The notes under the pieces are model-generated. The model ran no database searches. It saw only the letters and a list, made by a program, of their open reading frames with translations, and was not told where the DNA came from. From positions 1,116,001-1,180,000 of the forward strand of contig NZ_CP032762.1 in assembly GCF_003641205.1 (NCBI RefSeq): DNA of 64,000 nt, read 5' to 3'. The position numbers and the translations under genes were made by a program. Origin of the DNA: Rhodococcus sp. P1Y. Lineage in GTDB: Bacteria; Actinomycetota; Actinomycetes; Mycobacteriales; Mycobacteriaceae. Positions within the stretch are counted from its first letter, which is position 1. Each line of letters starts with the position of its first letter. Of the stretch, positions 8,122 through 16,113 are shown one piece after another.

Positions 8122-8487
8122 CTACAGGGGGAGCCCAGGGAGCCCGTCGATGCTCGACGCGTTCTTCTGAGCGCGGTACTCGACCATGCCCTGCTCACCC
8201 TTCTTCTCTGCGTGGCGTCGGATCAGATCGTGTTCGCCGATCTTGTCCATGACGGGCACGCCCCAGCCGCACGAGTCGCTGATCCTCGTGACGTCCACCG
8301 TAATCACGGCTCGCGTACTGGGGTTTGTGGGATGCCGCGCCACCACTTCTTCGAACATCGCATCGCCCGGCAACGCCACCGATCCCGTGCCATGTAGCCG
8401 TACGATTCTCGGGCGGCTGTCGAACGAGTTGAACATGAGACATACTCGGCCGTTTTCTCGAATGTGGGCGTCATGTCGGGTGTCGCA
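8122..8487 (-). pseudogene. 5'-truncated pyridoxamine 5'-phosphate oxidase-family gene
   Basis: An ATG at 8436 gives 104 residues, but the same frame reads upstream as HDAHIRENGRVCLMFNSFD to about 8487, matching the conserved core of a PPOX family whose members carry about 60-80 further residues before it. The frame then meets a stop (TGA) in sequence belonging to the divergent gene. The visible part includes RPRIVRLHGTGSVALPGD and a normal C-terminus. I infer that the first third of the gene is missing, so the product is probably not functional. Its broken 5' end coincides with the 5' end of 8464-9525. Confidence 0.65.
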
Positions 8488-9525
8488 TACGGTCCGGTGT
8501 CAGTCACGGTCGACGTGCTCACCACCGATCCCGGTGACCCCAGCACAGGTACCGAATGGGAAATCATCGAAGAAGCCACCATCAAGGTGAGCACACCGTT
8601 CCGAGTTCTCACCCTCGATGGCGAAGTTGCACAAGATTTTACGGTCCTGTCGCTCCCCAAGGGCCTCAATACTTTTCGGGTCAGCGCACGAGGTCGCGAT
8701 GTGAGCCCGGGCCTGACCGCCACCGAGCCCACCGAGTCGTACCTCGTGCAGGTTTGGAAGGCCGCCCAGCCCGCCGCTCTGCGGCGACTCCACAAGACCG
8801 ACACGGTGTGGAACGACGACATCACCGTCCACAAGGTCAGAAACTGGTGGGACCCCGATCCCGCCGGGGATGCGACCCTGTACATCAAGTACGGCTACGA
8901 GCAGATGGCGACGTGGGCCAAACAGAAGGCCATCGATTGGGGTGGGCGACCGCCCACCGACAAACTCGAACACACTGCCTATGCAAAACAGTTCGCATTT
9001 CACGACAGAATGCTCGTCGACGCACTGGCGCGCGCCCGCGCACCGAAACTTCGCAAGATTGCTGCGTGGGCTGCGCGCCGGGCTTACACGCTGGCCGGTG
9101 TCGCAGACATCGATTGGATTCGCGCCGGACTCGAGGCGTTCGAGAACGACACCCCGCTTCCGGCGCCGTTCGACGACCGGCACAGCACCAAAGTGTGGGA
9201 CGCTTTCGACGCCGACACCCGTATCCAGCTGTGGGCAACTTCGAACAGTGGCGAGCGGGCTCCGACGGCCGCACTGGCATCGGTCAATTCGCTGACAGAC
9301 GCCAGCTGGACCGAGCCGCTTCCAGCTCTGTTCAAAGTCCTGCGGACACTGCTGCAGGTGCTGGAAAGGGTCCACGCCCCAGACCAGGTGCAGGACCTCG
9401 ACTATGTGGGGCTCATCGGTGACGTGCGTCGAGAGTTCTTCCCCAAACTGGCCCCTGCCGATCGATACGAACGCTGGATCGGTCACACGATCGATGATGT
9501 CCTGCAACCGAATGCCGGGAAATGA
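8464..9525 (+). CDS. Hypothetical protein, probably missing its N-terminus
   Basis: The open frame gives 353 residues from a GTG at 8464 (next ATG 8473), with no ribosome binding site. The first recognisable part, YGPVSVTVDVLTTDPGDPSTG and then FRVSARGRDVSP...ESYLVQVWKA, corresponds to a beta-rich segment that in related actinobacterial proteins follows roughly 80-100 residues I do not see here. The remainder is helical and Trp-rich, with no catalytic motif recognised. The gene overlaps the next by 4 bp (ATGA). Its 5' end runs into the truncated PPOX gene on the other strand, which supports a deletion between two divergent genes. Confidence 0.55.
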   Translation: MGVMSGVAYGPVSVTVDVLTTDPGDPSTGTEWEIIEEATIKVSTPFRVLTLDGEVAQDFTVLSLPKGLNTFRVSARGRDVSPGLTATEPTESYLVQVWKAAQPAALRRLHKTDTVWNDDITVHKVRNWWDPDPAGDATLYIKYGYEQMATWAKQKAIDWGGRPPTDKLEHTAYAKQFAFHDRMLVDALARARAPKLRKIAAWAARRAYTLAGVADIDWIRAGLEAFENDTPLPAPFDDRHSTKVWDAFDADTRIQLWATSNSGERAPTAALASVNSLTDASWTEPLPALFKVLRTLLQVLERVHAPDQVQDLDYVGLIGDVRREFFPKLAPADRYERWIGHTIDDVLQPNAGK

Positions 9526-11021
9526 CGGCGCCGCGGGTGCTGACCGTGATGGTCGAGGGATGGCTGGTCGAGGACGGATCGGTGCGTCCTCCCGCAGTCG
9601 GGCAGCCGTTGTCGATCAGCCTCGAGTTCTTTCGCCGCCCCGAACCCAACACCGACGAGAGAATCAGATCGATGCGGGCGGTCGCCCACCCCACGCTTGA
9701 TCACCAACCACTGCGTCACCCCGACGGTCACTTGCAGTGGGAGACGGTCCTTCGCGGGGACGGATGGTCGGCAGCATGGCGGGCAGATCGTCCGGCTGTG
9801 GGCCCGATCGCTGAGGACGGGGTGTTCTACGTCGATCACGCCGGGAGAACCGACCCGGTGCGAGGGCTGGTGACCCGGGTTCGAAGCCAGTTCGGCACAA
9901 TGGTATTCACTGATCAGGGCTGGCGGCACAGTGCGACCGATCCAGTCGAACTGGAGGACGTCGATACGTCACCTCGGTGGTTCGACGGATTCTTCGACGA
10001 ACATCGTCCGCAGCCCGGCGACACCAGGCGTCACCACTCGGGGGTGGTCATCGACTTGGATCTCGACGCCGCCCCGCCCGCCCCGCTGAGGCCACGCGTG
10101 GTGCCGTCGGCCGCAAGTGTCGCCGGACGGACGTTGTGGCTTCTGGATCGCGAGTTGCCGGTCTTGGTTCGAGTCGTCGATCCGGCGGGTGCCGTGAACG
10201 CAACAGAATATGTACTGCCGGCCGGGGTGGTGAGTGCTCTTATTCATCCCCAACCTCGGCGAGTGTTCGCCGACGGGTCCGGTTGTTGGGTCGCCGGCGG
10301 TTCGGACGTGTTGCGCTGCAGCATCGTCGACGGTGAGATGTCCGTACAGCGTTTCGATCTCGGCTCCGTCCTGTTCGCCACTGCCCGCCGAGGTTCATTG
10401 CTGGTGTTCACCGAGGACCAAACAACTGTCATCGGCAATGACGGCGGAATGCAACAGGTGACGATGCCCGACGACGGCCCGCGTCGTGTCGTCGATTGCG
10501 CTCCGACGGATACAGGCTTCCTGCTGCTCACTGTGGGAGGCGCTCGGCACACCCTCGAGGTGTCCGAAATCGACAACCGCGGTGCCTACCATCGAGGTTA
10601 CGAAGTCGAGGGCAGCCGAGCGTTGTTCTTGGCCGAGACCGGCGTCGGCGTTCGCGTCTTCACTCATGGCGGAGTGATCGATGCCCGTTCGGGGAAAACG
10701 CTGTTTGCTCAACGGTTTCTGTCGGGTGGACGTGTCGGTGACCGGGTGTGGGTCGTGCGGCACCGCCCGGACGGCAGTGGGAACCATGGATGGTGGCCCG
10801 TTGGCGGGAGTGATCAGCTTCCGCCTCGGGAGGAGGGGCAGTGGCTCTTCGTGGTTCTGAGTCCCGTTACCTTTGAGGTGTTCTCGGTTTGTCCAATCAA
10901 GACGACCAGGCCCGACGTCACTGTCGACGAGGAAGGTCGCATATGGATCGCCGGTCTCGACGTGCGCGCGAGCGGTCCTGGTGACGGCACGATCGACCTC
11001 GACGTCGCGGCGCTTCTGTAG
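9522..11021 (+). CDS. Hypothetical protein with propeller-like C-terminal part
   Basis: The product has 499 residues and starts within the stop of the preceding gene (ATGA). The N-terminal 120 residues are soluble and Trp/Asp-rich. From about residue 195 the sequence shows repeated short units (RTLWLLDRELPVLVRVVDPAG, GSGCWVAGGSDVLRCSIVDG, GSLLVFTEDQTTVIGNDGG, EEGRIWIAGLDVRASGPGDG) that suggest beta-propeller blades. No signal peptide or catalytic residues are seen. Coupling suggests a joint function with 8464-9525, which may be lost if that gene is truncated. Confidence 0.65.
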   Translation: MTAPRVLTVMVEGWLVEDGSVRPPAVGQPLSISLEFFRRPEPNTDERIRSMRAVAHPTLDHQPLRHPDGHLQWETVLRGDGWSAAWRADRPAVGPIAEDGVFYVDHAGRTDPVRGLVTRVRSQFGTMVFTDQGWRHSATDPVELEDVDTSPRWFDGFFDEHRPQPGDTRRHHSGVVIDLDLDAAPPAPLRPRVVPSAASVAGRTLWLLDRELPVLVRVVDPAGAVNATEYVLPAGVVSALIHPQPRRVFADGSGCWVAGGSDVLRCSIVDGEMSVQRFDLGSVLFATARRGSLLVFTEDQTTVIGNDGGMQQVTMPDDGPRRVVDCAPTDTGFLLLTVGGARHTLEVSEIDNRGAYHRGYEVEGSRALFLAETGVGVRVFTHGGVIDARSGKTLFAQRFLSGGRVGDRVWVVRHRPDGSGNHGWWPVGGSDQLPPREEGQWLFVVLSPVTFEVFSVCPIKTTRPDVTVDEEGRIWIAGLDVRASGPGDGTIDLDVAALL

Positions 11022-11067
11022 TGACAGCCGAACGGGATGCGCTACAGGACGCTCGAGCGCACCGCTG

Positions 11068-11636
11068 CTATTCCTTTGGTGTGCTCCGAAGTATTGCCGC
11101 GGGGGAGCCTGCGGCGACTACGTGATCCGGGATGTCATGCAGAACTACACTTCCGGCGCCAATGACGGAGTTGCGTCCGATCGTGACCCCTGCTCCGACG
11201 GTCACTGCGGCGCCGAGCCATACGTTGTCGCCGACGGTTATCGGATGAGCTCGTTCCCACCCCTCCCGCCGTCGCCGGTGGTCGTCGACGGGGTGGAGGG
11301 CCGTCATCAACTGTGCGCCGGGTCCGATGCGAGTGTCATCTCCGATTGTGATCACGGCGTCGTCCATGAAGAACGCGTTGGCGTTGACGAACGATCGAGC
11401 TCCGAGCCGAACGTTGTAGCCGTAGCTGCACTGAAACCGCGGCACGACGACGGCGTCGTCACCGAAGCGCCGAGCATCTCCGCCAGGATTCCGGCGCGTC
11501 CTGCGTCGTCTACAGCGGGCACAGCGTTGAACGCGTCGAGTTGTTCGGAGCAGCGTCGACGTCGTCGTCGAAGTTCGTCGTCGTCGAGGTACCACTCGCC
11601 GCGTTCCAATGCGCGGACCGCTTCAGACATGTGCAC
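11068..11636 (-). pseudogene. Maltose O-acetyltransferase-like gene with a frameshift
   Basis: Two frames together encode one left-handed beta-helix acetyltransferase of about 189 residues, the normal family length. The N-terminal frame from 11636 (or ATG 11630) reads ERGEWYLDDDELRRRRRR...AGILAEMLG, the maltose acetyltransferase cap. The C-terminal frame reads FGDDAVVVPRFQCSYGYNV, then HPVDDHRRR, hexapeptide repeats NVWLGAAVTVGAGVTIGRNSV and the closing AAGSPAAILR. The switch lies near 11465-11469, where one missing base in GGCGCTTCGGT would restore LGAFGDD. It is either a real loss-of-function deletion or a sequencing error. Confidence 0.8.
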
Positions 11637-11690
11637 ATACTCGCACCCCGGTAGTCCGTCGACCAGTGCGACGTGGCCGGGGTCGACGCA

Positions 11691-12200
11691 CTACCGGTCC
11701 TCGTCAGGCAGAACAGCCGGGACGACGCGCCACAACTTGCTGAGTACGAAGACGACCGGCAGCAGAAAGATCGCGTAGGGAGCGGCAGCAACCCACTCTT
11801 CGCCTGTAGTCAGCACGGGGCTCCAGCTGTTGGGGTCTCGTTGGGTTGGTGGGGCGATTGCATTCAGAACCGGGGTGGATGCTGCGAGTACGCAGAACAG
11901 CGCGGTGAGCGAAAGTGCTGCTGTGGCGTACCAACGCCCACGGCGGAAGGTCGAACGATGCGGGAGTTCGGAGACGCCGTTGAACGCGAAGAGTGCGGCG
12001 GGAATCAACAGAATGAGTCCAACTGCTGTGACGATGTTCCAGGTCACCACTAGATCGCCGATGTCGTCCCACATCAGGCCAAGGGCACCGACGACCAGGG
12101 TAAGACACCACCACAGTAGTGGGAGCAGCACGACGGTCAATATCAAAGGCCGTTGCGTCGCCGGCGAAGCCGATTTCGTCATGCGGCGATCGGAATCCAT
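11691..12200 (-). CDS. Membrane protein with four predicted transmembrane helices
   Basis: The product has 169 residues from ATG 12200; an alternative ATG is at 12182. Hydrophobic segments are near residues 19-42, 51-72, 90-110 and 135-160. The loop between helices 3 and 4 contains PTQRDPNSWSPVLTTGEEW. No catalytic motif or family is recognised. It lies between the frameshifted acetyltransferase and the GntR regulator, all on the minus strand, with a 67-bp gap to the latter. Confidence 0.6.
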   Translation of the reverse strand: MDSDRRMTKSASPATQRPLILTVVLLPLLWWCLTLVVGALGLMWDDIGDLVVTWNIVTAVGLILLIPAALFAFNGVSELPHRSTFRRGRWYATAALSLTALFCVLAASTPVLNAIAPPTQRDPNSWSPVLTTGEEWVAAAPYAIFLLPVVFVLSKLWRVVPAVLPDEDR

Positions 12201-12267
12201 GACGTATACGGCGCTTTCGAAGCACCCGTTGATAACTCGGAGCAGCGCAGCTCCCGGTGGTCATCGG

Positions 12268-12948
12268 TCACGTGGACGACCGCATAGCGCCCATCAAGTC
12301 GCGAAGGTGGGCTCGTGTCAGAGACCGCGCCCGGTCCGCGTCCCGCGCGCAGATCGCCTCAACCACGTGCGCGTGAATTGCGTGGTCGTGATCATCACCG
12401 AAATCCTTGGCCATATTCAGCATTTCGGCCATCGCGCTCCGCAACCGAGGTGTCATGGTGTCGAAGAGGCCCTGTAGTACCTCATTGTGAGACGCTGAGA
12501 CGATGCTTCGATGAAAAGCTATGTCCGCGTCGACCAATTCGGAGATCTCGGAGCGCCGCTTGGCGCGAAGCCGCAGTGCGCTCTGAATCGCCTTGATATC
12601 AGCGGGGGTCCGGCGAGTCGCTGCGAGCTCGGCGGCCTCCCCCTCGACAGCTAAGCGGGCTTCGAGAACTGCGTCGATATCTGCTCGTTTGAGTACTAGA
12701 TCCCATTCGGCTCCGGCCTCGTCGACCGAATGTACGAACACCCCCGACCCTTGCCGCGCAACCAGTATGCCCCGGCCGGCGAGTTGCCGGGTCGCTTCGC
12801 GCATCGTCGACCGGCCAACGCCGAGCTGTGGGGCCAACGTGGTCTCGCCGGGGAGCTTCGTGCCGACGGGCCATTCACCGGATTTGATTCTCGCCCATAG
12901 ACGATTGGCTGCCTGATCGGCGAGCGATTCACGTACGACCGGGTCCAT
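12268..12948 (-). CDS. GntR-family regulator, FadR/FCD subfamily
   Basis: The product has 226 residues. The N-terminal winged helix carries LPGETTLAPQLGVGRSTMREATRQLAGRGILVARQGSGVFV (residues 33-72). The C-terminal FCD domain contains LEARLAVEGEAAELAA, DADIAFHRSIVSASHN and DHAIHAHVVEAICARDADRA, including the Asp/His residues that usually bind a metal and a small acid effector. It is divergent from leuA, and a perfect 9+9 palindrome at 12960-12982 covers its own promoter and the upstream part of the leuA promoter. I infer that it controls leuA, itself, or both. Confidence 0.9.
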   Translation of the reverse strand: MDPVVRESLADQAANRLWARIKSGEWPVGTKLPGETTLAPQLGVGRSTMREATRQLAGRGILVARQGSGVFVHSVDEAGAEWDLVLKRADIDAVLEARLAVEGEAAELAATRRTPADIKAIQSALRLRAKRRSEISELVDADIAFHRSIVSASHNEVLQGLFDTMTPRLRSAMAEMLNMAKDFGDDHDHAIHAHVVEAICARDADRARSLTRAHLRDLMGAMRSST

Positions 12949-12959
12949 CCCTGCATCCT

Positions 12960-12982
12960 ACTCCTCAGGTTGTCTGAGGAGT
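12960..12982. promoter_or_regulatory. Operator-like palindrome between gntR and leuA leader
   Basis: Perfect 9-bp arms ACTCCTCAG and CTGAGGAGT flank a 5-bp spacer. It begins 12 bp upstream of the gntR ATG and ends 5 bp before a TAGGTT -10-like hexamer at 12988-12993. A protein bound here would block the -35 region of the leuA transcript. The adjacent GntR protein is the obvious candidate. Confidence 0.65.
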
Positions 12983-12999
12983 TGTGCTAGGTTGCCTCT

Positions 13000-13047
13000 A
13001 TGTCGTCAGGTGTCCATCTGCTCCTTAGCGGCCACGGCGGGGTCTAG
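13000..13047 (+). CDS. Leucine-rich leader peptide of leuA
   Basis: A 15-codon frame encodes MSSGVHLLLSGHGGV and contains three consecutive Leu codons (CTG CTC CTT), as in leucine attenuation leaders. TAGGTT at 12988-12993 fits the actinobacterial -10 pattern TAnnnT and predicts a start of transcription at or next to the ATG, so the peptide may be translated leaderless. Right after its stop, GTCGAG (13047-13052) and CTCGAC (13072-13077) can form a hairpin, and TCGAC can instead pair with GTCGA at 13102-13106. This supports ribosome-mediated control of leuA; it is inferred from sequence only. Confidence 0.6.
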   Translation: MSSGVHLLLSGHGGV

Positions 13048-13125
13048 TCGAGTCGGCACCCTCCCGTGGGGCTCGACCATCCGCCGACCGTCCACCGGTT
13101 AGTCGACGAGAAGGTTCTCAAAACT

Positions 13126-14904
13126 ATGTCCGCGTTCCCCACCATCTCCACTCCTGCAGGCCCCGCCCCATCCGATGCGCCATCGTGGAACCGGCAACAA
13201 CGATCTCAAATGCCGTCGCACCGCTATCGTGACGTGTTCAGCAAGGTCGATGTGCCGCTCGTCGACCGGAGTTGGCCCGACAGGAGGCTGACCGAGGCTC
13301 CTCTGTGGGTGCCGGTCGATCTCAGGGACGGCAACCAGGCACTTCCCGAACCCATGAATCCCGAACGCAAACAACGGTTCTTCGAACTCATGGTTGCGAT
13401 GGGTTACAAGGAAATCGAGGTCGGTTACCCCTCCGCCTCGCAGACCGATTTCGATTTCGTGCGCCTACTCGCCCGCACAGACCTCGCACCCGACGACGTC
13501 ACCGTCGTAGTTTTCACACCCGCGCGCCGCGACCTCATCGAGCGAACCGTCGAGTCCGTGCGCGGCATCAGCAACGAAGTTGTCATCCACATGTACACGG
13601 CCACAGCACCGACATGGCGCGATGTTGTCCTCGGACGCAACACCGACGACCTTCGAGCCCTGATACTTTCCGGGGCGTCCGACGTCAGGGAGTTGGCTGG
13701 TGACCTACCGAACGTGCGTTTCGAGTTCTCACCAGAAGTATTCAACTTGACCGAGCCCGATTACGTCCTCGACATCTGCGATGCCGTGACCGACCTATGG
13801 CAAGCGACTCCGCATCGGCCGGTCATCCTGAACCTCCCGGCGACGGTCGAGGTTGCCACGCCGAACGTGTACGCCGACCAGATCGAGTACATGCACCGGA
13901 ACATAGCTCGCCGCGACAGTGTGATTCTGTCGGTGCACCCGCACAACGACCGTGGAACCGGAATCGCCTGTGCCGAGCTCGCTGTCCTCGCCGGTGCGCA
14001 ACGCGTCGAAGGTTGCATCTTCGGCAACGGTGAACGCACCGGCAACGTCGACATTGCGACGCTAGCGCTGAATTTGCATGCCCAAGGGGTTGATCCAATG
14101 ATCGATTTTTCGGATATCGACGAAATCCGCCGCACCGTCGAACACTGCAACCAGCTCGAAGTCCATCCGCGGCACCCGTACGTCGGAGACCTCGTCCACA
14201 CTGCCTTCAGTGGGACACACCAGGATGCCATCAAGAAGGGGTTCGCCGAGCACCAGATCCGCGCGCAGGGGGAGGTACATCCCGACTCTGTGGAGTGGCG
14301 TGTTCCCTATCTGCCCATCGACCCAGCGGACATCGGCCGCTCCTACGACGCGGTCATTCGTGTGAACTCTCAATCGGGTAAAGGTGGGATCGCTTACCTC
14401 CTGGAAACCGGCTACGGGATCGAACTCCCACGTCGGCTGCAGATCGACCTCGCCCGGCACGTTCAACGCCGCACGGACTCGGTGGGCACCGAGCTCTCGG
14501 CCGACCAGCTATGGCTTATCTTCCGGGAGGTATATGCCGGCGGAAAAGGTGCCGACGATGTTGCTTTGACCAGCTTCGATTCGCACGAAAGTGACGGCCG
14601 GAATACGACTGAAATCACGGTTGAGATCTGCGGCGAACAGTGGGAGAGCACCCACAAGAGAGTCGGACCGGTGGAGGCGCTCATCGAAGCGCTGGCAGCT
14701 TGTGGGCGTCACGTCGACATTCTGAGTTTGACCCAGACCAGCGTTCATGCCGGCAGCGACAGTGAGGCGGTGACAATTCTGGAGGTCCGTACCGCCGAGG
14801 GGTCCAGTTGGGTTGCGGGAGTTGATCGCTCTGTTCTGACAGCCACGCTCGATGCCGTCATTCGCGCCGCCAACTCGGCGGACCGCGCTACTGCTGATCT
14901 ATGA
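13126..14904 (+). CDS. leuA: 2-isopropylmalate synthase
   Basis: The ATG at 13126 follows GAGAAGG at about 12 nt and gives 592 residues; an in-frame start at 13066 would lie within the leader RNA. The TIM-barrel holds the catalytic DLRDGNQAL (near residue 65), HPHNDRGTG (near 273) and GNGERTGN (near 303), with metal-binding Asp and His residues in place. The C-terminal LeuA regulatory domain (about 465-590) is present, so leucine feedback is possible. It condenses acetyl-CoA with 2-ketoisovalerate. Wording around the core differs from my memory of the usual rhodococcal LeuA, for example [30 protein letters not shown] in place of IDPM and VGFP, so this may be a second, differently regulated copy. 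Confidence 0.85.
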   Translation: MSAFPTISTPAGPAPSDAPSWNRQQRSQMPSHRYRDVFSKVDVPLVDRSWPDRRLTEAPLWVPVDLRDGNQALPEPMNPERKQRFFELMVAMGYKEIEVGYPSASQTDFDFVRLLARTDLAPDDVTVVVFTPARRDLIERTVESVRGISNEVVIHMYTATAPTWRDVVLGRNTDDLRALILSGASDVRELAGDLPNVRFEFSPEVFNLTEPDYVLDICDAVTDLWQATPHRPVILNLPATVEVATPNVYADQIEYMHRNIARRDSVILSVHPHNDRGTGIACAELAVLAGAQRVEGCIFGNGERTGNVDIATLALNLHAQGVDPMIDFSDIDEIRRTVEHCNQLEVHPRHPYVGDLVHTAFSGTHQDAIKKGFAEHQIRAQGEVHPDSVEWRVPYLPIDPADIGRSYDAVIRVNSQSGKGGIAYLLETGYGIELPRRLQIDLARHVQRRTDSVGTELSADQLWLIFREVYAGGKGADDVALTSFDSHESDGRNTTEITVEICGEQWESTHKRVGPVEALIEALAACGRHVDILSLTQTSVHAGSDSEAVTILEVRTAEGSSWVAGVDRSVLTATLDAVIRAANSADRATADL

Positions 14905-15519
14905 CATCCCAAAGGTCGGTGATTCGCCTGCCTCGACAGCATGCCCATTCCACACGAACCTGCTGGCGGGAAGGTCGGTGTGTACCTCCATATCGACGAG
15001 GCTCAGGGAGTTCTCGTGGTCAGGGCTACTCAGTTCGACAATGATCGCGGTTTCTTCGTCGAACACCATGACGGTGGTGGCGGTGGAGGACGTGACTTCG
15101 ACCGACCACGCCGGCCGGCCGTTGTGTTGGACCGCTTTAGGACGGCGTGCACCATGCTGCACTCGTGTGCGGCGTGCGAGGAGCGACCGAGGACCGAAAA
15201 GGTCTCTTGGAACGAACGATCGGCCGAGGCGTATCAGGCCGCCTCTGCGTTGATGGACCATGAACTCACCTACTCGGGCGACGGCCACGGTGTCTGTCGA
15301 ACTCGACGATGCGTAAACGGCAACGCCGTTGCGTTCGACCCACCAGCGATCTCCATAGCCGTGCCAGAATACGAAGTTGTCGTTCACACGACCGGTGTCG
15401 GTGTCAGCGCTGACTTCTAGAGATCCAGATACGTATAGATCGGCGACAGCCGTGTTGCGCGCTTTCAGCTCCGAGAATGTCGGGACGTCCACCACAGCGA
15501 AATTACACCCGAAGTCCAC
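14899..15519 (-). CDS. Hypothetical protein, possibly LolA-like
   Basis: The product has 206 residues with no signal peptide. The second half has the rhythm of LolA/MucB-like beta folds seen in actinobacteria: [28 protein letters not shown], then [21 protein letters not shown]. This similarity is by eye and weak. The 3' end overlaps the end of leuA by 6 bp in convergent orientation, leaving no room for a conventional terminator between them. Confidence 0.55.
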   Translation of the reverse strand: MDFGCNFAVVDVPTFSELKARNTAVADLYVSGSLEVSADTDTGRVNDNFVFWHGYGDRWWVERNGVAVYASSSSTDTVAVARVGEFMVHQRRGGLIRLGRSFVPRDLFGPRSLLARRTRVQHGARRPKAVQHNGRPAWSVEVTSSTATTVMVFDEETAIIVELSSPDHENSLSLVDMEVHTDLPASRFVWNGHAVEAGESPTFGMS

Positions 15520-15645
15520 TGTGTACCTGAACTAGGGCTTCGCGGGCACCTCTCGGCCGTTGACGCAAGTCTGCCTGCGCGATGAGTTTCTGGCGGACGA
15601 GGGGTCGGTATTGCCGAGAGAACAGGAAACGAGCAAGGAGGACCA

Positions 15646-16020
15646 ATGGCTGATGCAGTGGTGACTGGCCTACGGGTGGTTGCAATTCCGGTAACGGATC
15701 AGGACCGAGCGATCGACTTCTACGGCGACGTACTCGGATTCGAGAAGACAATGGACGGCGTCATCGACGAGATGTCGACCAGATGGGTCGAGATGACACC
15801 ACCGGGCTCACCGGTGTCGATAGCACTCGTTCCCGCATACGAGGGCTTCACCGCCGCCCGCGACACCGGCATTCGTTTCACGACTCCCGATGCGGCTGCG
15901 TTGCACGCCAGAATTCGAGCCGCGGGTGGACATGCGGACGAACTCCTGCAGTGGGAGGGAATTCCGCCGATGTTCGATTTCTTCGACCCCGACGGCAACA
16001 CCCTCTACGCGATGCAGTGA
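15646..16020 (+). CDS. VOC-family (glyoxalase/dioxygenase-like) protein
   Basis: The product has 124 residues, one vicinal-oxygen-chelate domain. The N-terminal betaalphabeta unit is VTDQDRAIDFYGDVLGFEKTMD, and the C-terminal metal-ligand region is FDFFDPDGNTLYAMQ, with the first half containing WVEMTPPGSPVSIALVP. AAGGAGG lies about 7 nt before the ATG. Substrate is unknown; single-domain members of this type are annotated as glyoxalase, fosfomycin/bleomycin resistance or epimerase-like proteins. It lies 93 bp upstream of the molybdenum hydroxylase genes. Confidence 0.85.
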   Translation: MADAVVTGLRVVAIPVTDQDRAIDFYGDVLGFEKTMDGVIDEMSTRWVEMTPPGSPVSIALVPAYEGFTAARDTGIRFTTPDAAALHARIRAAGGHADELLQWEGIPPMFDFFDPDGNTLYAMQ

Positions 16021-16113
16021 TGACGATCGCGCAACCCCGACATCACCGTCGACTCCCACCAGCCGCTAACGTGATCTCTGGGCGCGGGGCGGCCGACTGA
16101 CAGGGGGAGCGGC

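Noticed and set aside
7971..8198. Possible gene with PPAGFQYQGSTQAQPFRP, resembling a Pro/Gln-rich N-terminus
   Set aside because: It overlaps the ends of two better-supported frames and is not continued by any hydrophobic domain in the same frame.
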